Positions 53,160-62,658 of a DNA stretch of 64,000 nt are shown in pieces; the stretch's first letter is position 1, and each line of letters starts with the position of its first letter. Under the pieces are notes generated by a model. That model made no database searches and had not been told where the DNA came from. It worked only from the letters and a program-made list of their open reading frames with translations. The position numbers and the translations under genes are program-made. The stretch is from Paraflavitalea pollutisoli (lineage in GTDB: Bacteria; Bacteroidota; Bacteroidia; Chitinophagales; Chitinophagaceae): positions 3,092,202 to 3,156,201 of the forward strand of contig NZ_JARKMX010000008.1 in assembly GCF_029360705.1 (NCBI RefSeq). The letters run 5' to 3'.

Positions 53160-53313
53160 CAGAATAGGGACAGTGGTTTTATACAACAGTAGCAGGCAAC
53201 TGGTCGATAGCTTGCAAGGTGAATGGCGAAACTGTTGAACATCTCGTAAGGACGAGTGAATTCTACCAGTGGTATCTTGCCGCAGCGTTGTTAAGCAATA
53301 ATACCTTCCGCGA

Positions 53314-54078
53314 TCATACGGCGGGTTTGCGATGCTGCGGCCCTTTCAGCATATAAGGTTTGCTTTGTTCGATGGCATCCATCAATTGATCGAGGATCAC
53401 TTCTGTAGGGGCTTCGTAGTCGATATCGATGGGCGGTTTAAAACGCACGGTGAGTAAAGTTCCTTTCTTCTTAAAACGCAACCCTTTCTTATCAAAAGCT
53501 CTCCAGAAGCCGTTGATGACAACCGGTACTACGGTAGGCTTGCCCATTTTGATGATGAGGGCTGTGCCTTTGCGACCGGGGGCAAAGGGTTTGGTAGTAC
53601 CCTGCGGAAAAGTAATGATCCAGTTGTTCTCCAATGCCCGTGCGATCTTGCGTGTATCGGACGGATCAAGCCCTTTGCGCGTTTCGGTGCCTTCCGGACG
53701 CCAGGTACGTTTTACGGTGATGGCACCCGCCATGGTAAACAACCGGCTGATCCAGGTAGCGCGCATCGTTTCCTCGGCCGCTACATAATACACATTCGTA
53801 AATGGATTGATCAGGTAATAAGGTATTCCCAACCTGTTTTGCTTGCGCCATTTCACGGCGCAGAATATGTGCAGAAAGGTGATCACATCTGCGAAATAGG
53901 TCTGGTGGTTGCTGACAAACAGTACATTCTTGCGCGGAAGATCTTTGATGTGTTCTGTACCGGTGATCTTGAGTTTATTGAAGAGTACCAGCCCGGGATA
54001 GGAAAACACGCCCACGAGGGCATAGATAAACTTGCGCACGATCTGTACATGTTTAAGTCTTTCGCGAATGGAACTCAT
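53314..54078 (-). CDS. plsC: 1-acyl-sn-glycerol-3-phosphate acyltransferase (PlsC family)
   Basis: 254 residues from ATG 54078. The acyltransferase H-X4-D motif is NHQTYFAD, motif II has GAITVKR, and motif III reads FPQGT where most family members have FPEGT. Motif IV VVPVVINGFW is present. It makes phosphatidic acid from lysophosphatidic acid. Monotopic, with one N-terminal membrane-associated helix. Divergent from the SIMPL gene. Confidence 0.92.
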   Translation of the reverse strand: MSSIRERLKHVQIVRKFIYALVGVFSYPGLVLFNKLKITGTEHIKDLPRKNVLFVSNHQTYFADVITFLHIFCAVKWRKQNRLGIPYYLINPFTNVYYVAAEETMRATWISRLFTMAGAITVKRTWRPEGTETRKGLDPSDTRKIARALENNWIITFPQGTTKPFAPGRKGTALIIKMGKPTVVPVVINGFWRAFDKKGLRFKKKGTLLTVRFKPPIDIDYEAPTEVILDQLMDAIEQSKPYMLKGPQHRKPAV

Positions 54079-54204
54079 GGACGGGTAATTGTGTTTTCGG
54101 TGTATCGAAATTAAGGAAATGTTAATAAACAACTATGTTTATTGATAACGGCTGCAACGTTATGTAATTGCTTTTGATCAGTCATCTATCTAAAAATCGA
54201 TGTT

Positions 54205-54921
54205 ATGAAAAGAATTATTACTGTGCTCGTAGTTATGTTGTTAGTTGGGAAAGGATTTGCACAAACCACTATTGCCAATCCGTATCCGAAGACCATTACC
54301 GTCAATGGCAGTGCCGAAATGGAAGTAATACCCGATGAGATCTATGTGCTGGTCGATCTGAAGGAGTATGAAAAGAAAGGCACCAAGATCACACTCGACA
54401 AGATCAAGAGCGATTTTCTGAGCTATTGCAAAAGCATAGGCTTACCCGATTCGGTGATCACGATTGCTTCTTACGATGGCAGCAACGGCAATCCCTGGGT
54501 GCGTAAGAAATCAAAGAAGACCGAACAAATGATGGCCTCCATCACTTACCAGGTAAAGTTCTCGAGCAGCAAGAAAATGGATGAACTGGTAGACAAGCTG
54601 GATGATGAAGCGACCCAGAATTTCCGTATCGACAGAACGTCGCACAGCAAGATCCTTGAGTTCCGCAAGCAGCTGAAGATCCAGGCTGTGAAAGCAGCCA
54701 AGGAAAAAGCGGGTTACCTCGCAGCTGCCATCGATGAGCAGGTAGGCGCTGCAGTCACCATCAATGAACCCGGCGACATGATCGTGCAACCCTATATGCT
54801 GTCGCAGATGAGATCGAACGCCGCTACAATGGAAGCTTTGGACAGTAACGGTGGTGCTACTGTCGACTTCAAAAAGATCAAATTGCGTTTTGAAGTGAGT
54901 GTGGTATTTGCGCTGAAATAA
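54205..54921 (+). CDS. SIMPL-domain (DUF541) periplasmic protein
   Basis: 238 residues: signal peptide ending KGFAQ, then a SIMPL domain with the N-terminal TITVNGSAEMEVIPDEIYV and the middle KLDDEATQNFRI and AVKAAKEKAGYLAAAI patterns. Such proteins are oligomeric and of unclear function, often with stress roles. The terminator is about 135 bp past the stop; this 3' stretch has the palindrome GCCTGATCAGGC at about 54932-54943. Confidence 0.9.
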   Translation: MKRIITVLVVMLLVGKGFAQTTIANPYPKTITVNGSAEMEVIPDEIYVLVDLKEYEKKGTKITLDKIKSDFLSYCKSIGLPDSVITIASYDGSNGNPWVRKKSKKTEQMMASITYQVKFSSSKKMDELVDKLDDEATQNFRIDRTSHSKILEFRKQLKIQAVKAAKEKAGYLAAAIDEQVGAAVTINEPGDMIVQPYMLSQMRSNAATMEALDSNGGATVDFKKIKLRFEVSVVFALK

Positions 54922-55054
54922 TGCCCGGATGGCCTGATCAGGCTTTTCCCGCGCGGAATAAATGGCGACCTGAGATGGGTTGCCCCACAAGAGAGCACTT
55001 TGGCGCGTCCGCAGCCTAAAAGGGCCACAAAATCAGGCTAAGTGCCAAATAATT

Positions 55055-55086
55055 AACGACTTCTCCACATTGGAGGGGTCGTTTTT
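55055..55086 (+). terminator. Terminator upstream of mutS
   Basis: AACGACTTCTCC and GGAGGGGTCGTT pair over 12 bp (two T-G) around ACATT, followed by three further T. It lies in the gap just before the mutS promoter. Confidence 0.78.
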
Positions 55087-55107
55087 CATTGTGGGAACCA
55101 AAGCGTT

Positions 55108-55115
55108 TATATTTG
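55108..55115 (+). promoter_or_regulatory. -7 element of mutS
   Basis: TATATTTG, perfect TAnnTTTG, lies 6 nt before the ATG at 55122; the message would be almost leaderless. A TTG lies about 16 nt upstream of it. Confidence 0.7.
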
Positions 55116-55121
55116 CCCCCC

Positions 55122-57752
55122 ATGGCAAAATCAGGTGAAGATACTCCGTTAATGCAGCAGCATAAGGCCATCAAGCAACGATATCCTGATGCGATCCTGT
55201 TGTTCCGCGTAGGCGATTTCTATGAAACCTTTGGCAGCGACGCCATCGTCGCCGCCCAGGTATTGGGCATTACGCTGACCAAGCGTAACAATGGCGCCGC
55301 CTCAGGCGCGTCCGAGCTGGCGGGTTTTCCACACCATGCCATGGACACCTACCTGCACAAGCTGGTGAAAGCCGGTTACCGGGTGGCAATCTGCGACCAA
55401 CTGGAAGATCCCAAGCAAGCAAAAGGTATTGTGAAACGTGGGGTAACCGAAATGGTGACGCCGGGTGTAGCCACCAACGACAAACTGCTGGAGCACAACA
55501 GCAATAATTTCCTGGCCGGTATTCATTTTACCGACGACAAAGCCGGCATTGCTTTCCTTGACATTTCCACCGGTGAATTCTTCGTGGCCGAAGGCAACCA
55601 GGAATACATCGACAAGCTGCTGCAAACCATGCGGCCTGCGGAGGTCATCTTCCAACGGGCCTACCAAAAACATTTCAAGGAGAACTACGGCAGTAAGTTT
55701 TATACCTACACCATGGAAAGCTGGATCTTCGATCTGGCTTATACCACGGAAAGTCTGCTCAAGCATTTCGATACCAAATCACTGAAAGGGTTTGGGGTGG
55801 AAGACATGCCCCAGGCAGTTGTAGCTGCCGGCGCCGTGCTCCATTACCTGAAAGATACCGAGCACCCCAACCTGCAGCACATCACCTCGATACAACGTAT
55901 CGACCGGGAAGATTATCTCTGGATGGATCGCTTTACGATCCGCAACCTCGAGTTGATCAGTACCGGCAGTGGCGAACCGGGCAACACCTTACACAAGGTG
56001 CTGGACAATACCGTATCGCCCATGGGTGCCCGTCTGCTGAAAAGATGGATACTGTTGCCGTTGAAAGATCCGGCAAAGATCACCGAGCGGCTCGATCTCG
56101 TGGAGTATTTCATCAAAGAAGTAGAACTGCGCAACAAGATCAGCCACCACATCAAGCAATGCGGCGATGTAGAGCGACTGGTGAGTAAGATACCGGTCAA
56201 GAAGATCAATCCACGGGAAGTACTGCAGATCGCCAAAGGCCTGCAGGAAGTGGATGCGATCAAAGAACTGACCAGCTCCGTCACCGACAAATACCTGGGT
56301 CAGCTCACCACCGCATTGGATACCTGCACCACCATCCGCCAGGCCATCGTGCAAACCATCTGCGAAAACCCACCGGCAGTAGCTGCCAAAGGGGGCGTTA
56401 TTGCCGATGGCATTCATGAAGAGCTGGACCAGCTGCGCAAGATATCCAGTGGTGGTAAAGAATACCTGGTAGAACTACAGGTGAAGGAAGCAGAAGCTAC
56501 CGGCATCTCTTCCCTTAAGATCGGATTCAACAACGTATTTGGTTACTACCTCGAAGTGACCAATGTACACAAGAATAAAGTGCCTGCCACCTGGATCAGG
56601 AAGCAGACGCTGGCCAATGCCGAGCGCTACATCACCCCCGAGCTGAAGGAATACGAAGAGAAGATCATGGGCGCCGAAGACAAGATCATGGCCATCGAAA
56701 TGGAACTGTACGACCGGCTATTGGTACAGTTACAGGAGTTCATCGGCCCTATGCAGGCCAATGGACATATCCTCGCCATTCTCGACTGCCTGGTATGTTT
56801 TGCAGACAATGCCTTGCGCAACAATTACAAGAAGCCACACCTGCATGAGGGACACGAGCTGGAGTTTAAAGAAAGCCGTCACCCCGTTATCGAACGTAAT
56901 CTGCCGCCAGGTGAACCCTATATCGCCAACGATATCTTCCTGGATCAGTCTACCCAACAGATCATCATCCTGACGGGCCCCAACATGAGTGGTAAGAGCG
57001 CCATCCTGCGACAGGCGGCGCTGATCACCCTGATGACCCATATGGGCAGTTTTGTGCCGGCAGACAGTGCCAAAGTGCCCCTGACCGACAAGATCTTTAC
57101 CCGTGTTGGCGCTTCCGACAACCTGAGTGGTGGTGAATCGACCTTTATGGTGGAGATGAATGAAACGGCCAGCATCATCAACAACTTCACGACGCGTAGC
57201 CTCATCCTGCTGGATGAGATCGGTCGCGGTACCTCTACCTACGATGGTATCTCGATCGCCTGGAGTATCGCTGAATACCTGCACAATGCCGACTTTGCTC
57301 CCAAGACTTTGTTCGCTACCCACTACCACGAGCTGAATGAACTGGAAAATAAACTGGCACGTGTTCGCAACTTCCATGTCACCAATAAAGAAGTAGCAAA
57401 CAAGATCATTTTCCTGCGTAAGCTGGCGCCCGGTGGCAGCACCCACAGCTTTGGTATTCACGTAGCCAAAATGGCCGGTATGCCACCTGCCCTATTGCAG
57501 CGTGCCAACGAGATCCTGCACCAACTGGAAGAAAAGCATGTAGAAGAGAATGGCGCAGGCACGCATCAAAGCAGCAACATTGGTGAAGCTGTCAAGAACA
57601 TTTCTTCCCAAAAGTTTCAGCTGTCGATCTTCGATGCCCACAGCGAAACCTTCGACGATATCCGCAAGACGCTGGAAGGTATCGACATCAATCGTCTTAC
57701 GCCGGTAGAAGCATTGCTAAAGCTGCAGGAGATCAAGAGTAAGATCCGCTAA
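55122..57752 (+). CDS. mutS: DNA mismatch repair protein MutS
   Basis: 876 residues from ATG 55122. The mismatch-binding Phe-X-Glu is in GDFYETFG near the N-terminus. Domains in order: mismatch recognition, connector, levers (about 280-560), and the ATPase with Walker A GPNMSGKSA, Walker B LILLDEIGRGTST and the downstream helix-turn-helix. The C-terminus ends LLKLQEIKSKIR. It recognises mismatches and small loops and recruits MutL. Start at 55122 chosen because the upstream in-frame start lies within the terminator and promoter. Confidence 0.97.
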   Translation: MAKSGEDTPLMQQHKAIKQRYPDAILLFRVGDFYETFGSDAIVAAQVLGITLTKRNNGAASGASELAGFPHHAMDTYLHKLVKAGYRVAICDQLEDPKQAKGIVKRGVTEMVTPGVATNDKLLEHNSNNFLAGIHFTDDKAGIAFLDISTGEFFVAEGNQEYIDKLLQTMRPAEVIFQRAYQKHFKENYGSKFYTYTMESWIFDLAYTTESLLKHFDTKSLKGFGVEDMPQAVVAAGAVLHYLKDTEHPNLQHITSIQRIDREDYLWMDRFTIRNLELISTGSGEPGNTLHKVLDNTVSPMGARLLKRWILLPLKDPAKITERLDLVEYFIKEVELRNKISHHIKQCGDVERLVSKIPVKKINPREVLQIAKGLQEVDAIKELTSSVTDKYLGQLTTALDTCTTIRQAIVQTICENPPAVAAKGGVIADGIHEELDQLRKISSGGKEYLVELQVKEAEATGISSLKIGFNNVFGYYLEVTNVHKNKVPATWIRKQTLANAERYITPELKEYEEKIMGAEDKIMAIEMELYDRLLVQLQEFIGPMQANGHILAILDCLVCFADNALRNNYKKPHLHEGHELEFKESRHPVIERNLPPGEPYIANDIFLDQSTQQIIILTGPNMSGKSAILRQAALITLMTHMGSFVPADSAKVPLTDKIFTRVGASDNLSGGESTFMVEMNETASIINNFTTRSLILLDEIGRGTSTYDGISIAWSIAEYLHNADFAPKTLFATHYHELNELENKLARVRNFHVTNKEVANKIIFLRKLAPGGSTHSFGIHVAKMAGMPPALLQRANEILHQLEEKHVEENGAGTHQSSNIGEAVKNISSQKFQLSIFDAHSETFDDIRKTLEGIDINRLTPVEALLKLQEIKSKIR

Positions 57753-57780
57753 CCGTTTATAGCTATTCGAAAATATAACT

Positions 57781-57819
57781 AGCACGATCGTCACCTGCTT
57801 CACAGGTGACGATCGTGCT
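57781..57819. repeat. Perfect 17-bp inverted repeat after mutS
   Basis: AGCACGATCGTCACCTG (57781-57797), loop CTTCA, and its exact reverse complement (57803-57819). No T tract follows, so it is not a typical intrinsic terminator; it may stabilise the mutS mRNA 3' end or bind a protein. Confidence 0.85.
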
Positions 57820-57931
57820 ATTGGCCTACTCACGTTGCAGGTTGCCTGCTGATTGCATCATCTACGTTGTCACCTTGAATAGACCCCGGGATCTAGGCAT
57901 TTAACAATTATCAAGAAAAACAGTCGACTAA

Positions 57932-58019
57932 GGGTACGATACAATAATGTCTAATATGTACCCGTTTTAATGATCCTATAACACACAAACACCTTGTTCT
58001 AAGTACCCCTTCGTACCCC
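57932..58019. promoter_or_regulatory. Four GTACCC/GGGTAC words, candidate operator
   Basis: GGGTAC (57932) and GTACCC (57958) form an inverted repeat with a 20-bp spacer; GTACCCC recurs directly at 58003 and 58013, 10 bp apart. They precede the small exported-type gene and could be binding sites of one regulator. Confidence 0.4.
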
Positions 58020-58109
58020 ATGTTTTTTTCCTAAACCAAATCCATTTGTGAAAGGCAGCCTGCTGATGTTTATCGGCATACCCATGGCTATTGCCCCTGC
58101 TTTTCGTGA

Positions 58110-58388
58110 ATGCTAAAACATGAGATTTTGCCAATAAGGATCTATCCCACGATTATCGACAAAATGAACTGGCTGTTTGTACAAGCCAACAGGCGCCTTG
58201 ACAACACCAGCATCCGCCTCCAAACATTGACGGGACGCCCCATGTATGAACAGAAAACGGGTATCCTCCAGCCAGGGCAGATGGTCAGCTTTCCGTTGGA
58301 GACAGACGGTCTGGCACCAGGCACCTATCTCTTGCAACTGTTGCAGGGCACTGATGTGATCTACAAAAAGAAGATCAATGTGGTATAA
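58110..58388 (+). CDS. Orphan T9SS-like C-terminal sorting domain, possibly frameshifted
   Basis: 92 residues. From RIYPTIIDKMNW to IYKKKINVV it follows the layout of a type IX secretion C-terminal sorting domain: IYP start, RLQTLTGRPMYEQ, APGTYLLQL and a final basic strand. No cargo precedes it. In another frame just upstream, GTG 58048 starts an 18-22 residue hydrophobic signal-like peptide (MKGSLLMFIGIPMAIAPAF) that ends in a TAA overlapping this start. A single frameshift would join the two into a short secreted protein of about 110 residues. It may be a decayed gene or a real frameshift. Confidence 0.6.
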   Translation: MLKHEILPIRIYPTIIDKMNWLFVQANRRLDNTSIRLQTLTGRPMYEQKTGILQPGQMVSFPLETDGLAPGTYLLQLLQGTDVIYKKKINVV

Positions 58389-58415
58389 GCGCTATCTGCC
58401 TTATGACCCCGGGGT

Positions 58416-59615
58416 CTACAGGTAGCTGAGCCACCAACGCTGATGCTTGCTTTTGTAGTTGTTGTACCGCCTGCACAAGGGATACAGCAGCAGGATCACG
58501 CCAATCCAGATAATGTAGACAGCCCATAACGGAAATCCAAAACTGACCGGCCTGAACAGGAAGGGAGTTTGATTGGATACGATGTCCTTGACCCCAAATC
58601 CCGACAGGAAGAAAACGATGACCGTAATCGTGTGTATGAGAAAGAAATGCAGCACGTAGTAAAAGAAGGGTACCCGGCCAAATACCCGGGCAAACTCCGT
58701 GACCGGCGTTCTTATATCCTCCAGGCATCGCAGGGCGATCAGGGAGATCCCGATCGTGATACACATATACATCAGCGAGGGAGGATATTTGTTGACGTTG
58801 AAAAAAGCATAGGCATTCTTTAACAGGCTTCCCTGCTTTGTCCAGGGCACAGGATCACCATAAACGTTGACAAAGCGTAGCACCACAAACAAAGCGATAA
58901 GTGCCACACCCGTCAGCAGCAGTTCTCTTTTACGCTGCCTGGAAGGATAACCAGCGGTGAACCACTTGCCCGCACAATAGCCCATCAACATCAGGCCTGT
59001 CCAGGGCAGGAAGGGATATACGATCAATAAAAAATGATTGGGTGCCCAGGGATAGAAGGCATAACGGGATCCATGCACCAGGTCCCACCAGAACCCCAGG
59101 GGTTGTTTGGCCGCCAAACGGGCCGCCTCGGGTTGATCGAGTAGGTTGTGCCCCAGCACAATCGCCAGTCCCACCACAAATATTACCGCGTAGGGCAATC
59201 GCACCACAACACCCAAAATGACCATAGTGATGCCAATAGCCCAAATGACCTGAAAGATGACCAGGTTGTACAAAGGATTGAAGGTTAGTGCGAGCGTAAC
59301 GAGCAGCACCTCGGCCAGGATCAGCCACAAACCGCGCTTGAGCAGAAACATACTCAGCTCAGCCTTGGTCTTACGACCGCCAAGGAGGTATGATGAGGTA
59401 CCGGCCAGAAAAACAAAGGTAGGCGCACAAAGATGGGTGATCCAGCGGGTGAAATACAACATCGGCGTCGTAGTAGCCGGATCGAGCGGATCGGCCTGGA
59501 AGGCCCCAATGTGAAAGAAATCGCGCACATGGTCGAGGGCCATAATGATCATCACGATGCCCCGCAATACATCGATAGACTCTACCCTGCTACGGGTACC
59601 TGGGGTTTGGTTCAT
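58416..59615 (-). CDS. DUF1624/heparan-alpha-glucosaminide N-acetyltransferase-like membrane protein
   Basis: 399 residues from ATG 59615. About ten membrane segments. The N-terminal motif RVESIDVLRGIVMIIMALDHVRDFF is the DUF1624 hallmark, with the LDH catalytic-type stretch of the acyltransferase 3 superfamily. It probably transfers an acyl group to a sugar or cell-wall component; acceptor unknown. The extension upstream to 59687 is not used. Gap of 108 bp to the kinase gene, same strand. Confidence 0.88.
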   Translation of the reverse strand: MNQTPGTRSRVESIDVLRGIVMIIMALDHVRDFFHIGAFQADPLDPATTTPMLYFTRWITHLCAPTFVFLAGTSSYLLGGRKTKAELSMFLLKRGLWLILAEVLLVTLALTFNPLYNLVIFQVIWAIGITMVILGVVVRLPYAVIFVVGLAIVLGHNLLDQPEAARLAAKQPLGFWWDLVHGSRYAFYPWAPNHFLLIVYPFLPWTGLMLMGYCAGKWFTAGYPSRQRKRELLLTGVALIALFVVLRFVNVYGDPVPWTKQGSLLKNAYAFFNVNKYPPSLMYMCITIGISLIALRCLEDIRTPVTEFARVFGRVPFFYYVLHFFLIHTITVIVFFLSGFGVKDIVSNQTPFLFRPVSFGFPLWAVYIIWIGVILLLYPLCRRYNNYKSKHQRWWLSYL

Positions 59616-59723
59616 GGCTGTTGTATTAAAGGTTATAGATAGTCGATGCCATAGTAGCTGCAATGATCTGTCAAAGGCCAGTATCATAGCACCACCAAAA
59701 CTGGTGACCGGGTACTATTGTTT

Positions 59724-61229
59724 TCAGGGAGCAGGAAGAAAAAGGTCTTTCAACCGATGGTACAGTTCGCGGTATTTTTCATAGTTACGCAGATAAGCGA
59801 TCCGGCTTGTTTCCTGTGGATAATAGGTCGTAGCTGCTGCGGGTGACGCACCGGCAAAGGCAAGTGTGTCCATCAAACCCAGCGCCTGGTAACCCAATAT
59901 GGCAGCTCCTGTTGCGGAAGCATCGGCCGTTGAGGAAACGGTTACCGGCTTGTCAAACAGGTCGGTCAGCCATTGCAACCAGGCCGTGCTTTTGGTGAAA
60001 CCGCCACTGGCATAAACATGATCGATCGGGGCAATGGTCTCTTCAATGGATTGCGCGACCTCGTACAACGAAAAGTTGATCCCTTCCACCACCGCCCGCA
60101 TCGCGTGTGCTTGCCCATGCGTTGCCTGCAAACCAAAGAAGACGCCTTTTGCAGCCGCATCCCATACGGGTGCCCGCTCTCCCTGCACATAAGGCAGAAA
60201 GATCAGCCCCTCCGCTCCTGCCGGCACCTGCGCTGCCCGTTGCAGGAACCAATCGAAGTCTTCGCTATGTGTAAAGCTGCGCTCCAAAAACTGCGCAGCA
60301 TACCATTTGAGCAACACACCCCCATTGTTGACCGGGCCACCCGATACAAACCACTCTTCGGTAAGCACATAATTGAATATCCGTGCCTGTGGATCGTGCC
60401 GGGGTTGTTGCGAAAGCATCCGTACTGCACCGCTGGTGCCAATGGTCAGTGACAGGTCACCAGTACGCAAAGCACCACTGCCGATCTGTGCCAGGCAACC
60501 ATCACTGCCGCCGGGTACCAAGGGCGTTTGGGCGTCGATACCCAATTGGCTTGCCATAGCAGGATCCATTCCCCGGATGATGGCTGTAGGACTAACAGGG
60601 GTTGATAGTCGCTCTACGCCGATGCCGGCATAGGCCAGCGCTTCGGGATACCAGGTCTTCGCATAAATATCAAAAAGACCGGTGGCAGAGGCCACCCCAT
60701 AATCGATGAGGTATTGGTTGAAAAAACGAAAGAAAACAAGTTCCTTGATCCCGATGAATTTTTGGGCACGTTCAAATAAAGCAGGTTCCTGTTCCTGCAT
60801 CCAACGCAGCTTGCATAAGGGTGACATGGGGTGAATGGGGGTGCCCGTATGCTGGTAGATATGTTGTCCTGCCGCCGTATCTCTTAACGCCGCAGCCTGC
60901 GCACTGCTGCGCAGATCGGCCCAGGTAATGAGGTTGGTCAATGGCTTGCCCGCCTTATCTACCGCCAGTAAACTGTGCATGGCACTGCTAAAGGAGATGC
61001 CCAGCAAGGACCCAGTAGTCATGGCATCCACTACCCCGCGTATACTCGTTACAACAGCATCAAATAAAGTTTCCGGATCCAACTCATGCGTTCCGGCTGC
61101 GGTTGGCAAGGGAGAATAGGTGATATTGGCTTGCGCCAGGGGATTACCAGCACCATCAAAAGCAATGGCCTTGGTATTGGTAGTACCGATGTCTACCCCG
61201 ATCAGGTATGTGGCTTGCTTAGTACTCAC
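59724..61229 (-). CDS. FGGY-family carbohydrate kinase, gluconokinase-like
   Basis: 501 residues from GTG 61229, 11 nt inside the end of the GH13 gene. The FGGY phosphate-binding motif YLIGVDIGTTNTKAI is at the N-terminus; later MHSLLAVD, GSDGCLAQIG (about 245), LTIGTSGAVR and the C-terminal ASGGFTKSTAWLQWL fit the gluconokinase/xylulokinase group. The overlap GTGAGTACTAA suggests translational coupling with the amylase gene, so the substrate may come from polysaccharide breakdown, but this is only inferred. Confidence 0.9.
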   Translation of the reverse strand: MSTKQATYLIGVDIGTTNTKAIAFDGAGNPLAQANITYSPLPTAAGTHELDPETLFDAVVTSIRGVVDAMTTGSLLGISFSSAMHSLLAVDKAGKPLTNLITWADLRSSAQAAALRDTAAGQHIYQHTGTPIHPMSPLCKLRWMQEQEPALFERAQKFIGIKELVFFRFFNQYLIDYGVASATGLFDIYAKTWYPEALAYAGIGVERLSTPVSPTAIIRGMDPAMASQLGIDAQTPLVPGGSDGCLAQIGSGALRTGDLSLTIGTSGAVRMLSQQPRHDPQARIFNYVLTEEWFVSGGPVNNGGVLLKWYAAQFLERSFTHSEDFDWFLQRAAQVPAGAEGLIFLPYVQGERAPVWDAAAKGVFFGLQATHGQAHAMRAVVEGINFSLYEVAQSIEETIAPIDHVYASGGFTKSTAWLQWLTDLFDKPVTVSSTADASATGAAILGYQALGLMDTLAFAGASPAAATTYYPQETSRIAYLRNYEKYRELYHRLKDLFLPAP

Positions 61230-62604
61230 AAACAATATATCCCCAGGGTTCTATATGGAAGGAATAATTGAGCGTAAAAGGTTCTTTGGTACCGAGGAAA
61301 AGATTCATTGGCTCTCCTACCAGGCTGGCATCTTTGATGGTAATGACCTGTTCTTTATTACTCAGGTTCAGGATCACCAGTACTTTATCTGTCCCTTTCT
61401 CCCGTACATAAGCATACAATGCTTTGTCATCTCCCACAGATACTTTGCGGAACCCGGCGTCGGTTGCCAGGGCAGCATTGCGATGGCGCAATTGCAGCAG
61501 GGTTTTGTACATGGGTGCGCGGGCATATTGGGCAAACCCCATATTGTCTTTCTCGAAAAAAGGAATGGCCCGTAATACGGGCTCTTCCTGACCACTGTAG
61601 ATCAAGGGTAGCGAAGCTTTCATCGTTTGCGTAAGTACCGCGAAGGGTGCATGTTTGGGCCCTGGCAATGTACCGTAATCGGCCTTGTTCCAGCTGTTTT
61701 CATCGTGGTTGCTGGTAAAATACAAGCGAGCGGCATTGGCAGGGAAACTACTGTCCTTCCGCATCGATACAGAATCGAGCGAGAGGGCATTACGGGTACC
61801 CGCAGCCACGTCGTTCATACGGTGAAACATATCCCAGTCATACATAGCGTCGAAGCCTGCCCCGTACATTTCCGGCTTCTCGGCTTCGGCCAGCATAAAT
61901 ACTTTTTTGTCTTTGCGCAGTGAACGGATACAATCTTTCCAAAAATCGGTGGGCACCTCTCCTGCCACATCACAGCGGAAACCATCGATACCCATTTCAT
62001 CGAGCCAGAATTTCATCGATGCGATCATGCTGTCACGCATTGCGTGGTTATCGTAGTTGAGGTCGCGGGTATCACTCCAGTCGAAAGCATATTTGGCTTT
62101 GCCGGTACTATCGCGGTTGTAAAAATCAGGATGAGCAGTGAGCCAGGGATGATCGGCACCCGTATGGTTGGCTACCCAATCTACAATGACCTTGAAGCCG
62201 TTGTCGTGTGCCTGCTGCACCAGTTGTTTGAAGTCGGCCAGGGTACCAAACTCGGGGTTGATGGCCTTGTAATCGGCCACGGCATAATAACTACCCAGTG
62301 TGCCTTTGCGATCGGTTTTGCTGATGGGCGTAACCGGCATGAACCAGAGAATGTCCACCCCCATCTGTTTTAGGCGGGGTAAGGAAGCAGCAAAAGCCTG
62401 GAAAGTACCTTCGGGTGTATACTGACGTATGTTGACTTCGTAGATGTTCGACTGCCGGATCCAATCCGGACCAGCGATTACAGCCGTATCTTCCTTATAA
62501 TCTGCGGGCTTCTTATCTGCTTCCTTGGGCATGAGCTTGCAGGCAGTTGCCAGCAGAATGAGCAGACAGCAGCCTATCAAGCATCTCAGGGACACCTGTT
62601 TCAT
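61219..62604 (-). CDS. GH13 alpha-amylase-family lipoprotein
   Basis: 461 residues with lipobox LLATAC, so outer-membrane or periplasm-anchored. The (beta/alpha)8 catalytic domain shows the family's conserved regions: VDWVANHTG, GFRCDVAGE (nucleophile Asp), AEAEKPE (acid-base Glu) and FTSNHDEN (transition-state Asp). A C-terminal beta domain (VLVILNLSNKEQ) follows. The exact glucan acted on is unknown. It overlaps the carbohydrate kinase gene downstream. Confidence 0.93.
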   Translation of the reverse strand: MKQVSLRCLIGCCLLILLATACKLMPKEADKKPADYKEDTAVIAGPDWIRQSNIYEVNIRQYTPEGTFQAFAASLPRLKQMGVDILWFMPVTPISKTDRKGTLGSYYAVADYKAINPEFGTLADFKQLVQQAHDNGFKVIVDWVANHTGADHPWLTAHPDFYNRDSTGKAKYAFDWSDTRDLNYDNHAMRDSMIASMKFWLDEMGIDGFRCDVAGEVPTDFWKDCIRSLRKDKKVFMLAEAEKPEMYGAGFDAMYDWDMFHRMNDVAAGTRNALSLDSVSMRKDSSFPANAARLYFTSNHDENSWNKADYGTLPGPKHAPFAVLTQTMKASLPLIYSGQEEPVLRAIPFFEKDNMGFAQYARAPMYKTLLQLRHRNAALATDAGFRKVSVGDDKALYAYVREKGTDKVLVILNLSNKEQVITIKDASLVGEPMNLFLGTKEPFTLNYSFHIEPWGYIVCEY

Positions 62605-62658
62605 TCGATCTTATTTAAGGAAGGAAGTTAAGTGATTTTAGGCGATCACTTTACATAC

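Larger units (their letters stand above)
57753..58109. other. Intergenic region with a long palindrome and four GTACCC words
   Basis: About 357 bp. It holds a perfect 17-bp inverted repeat and a set of GTACCC words, listed separately. From 58048 a signal-peptide-like frame (GTG start) runs to the TAA at 58113 and overlaps the start of the orphan T9SS-like domain in another frame. Confidence 0.6.
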
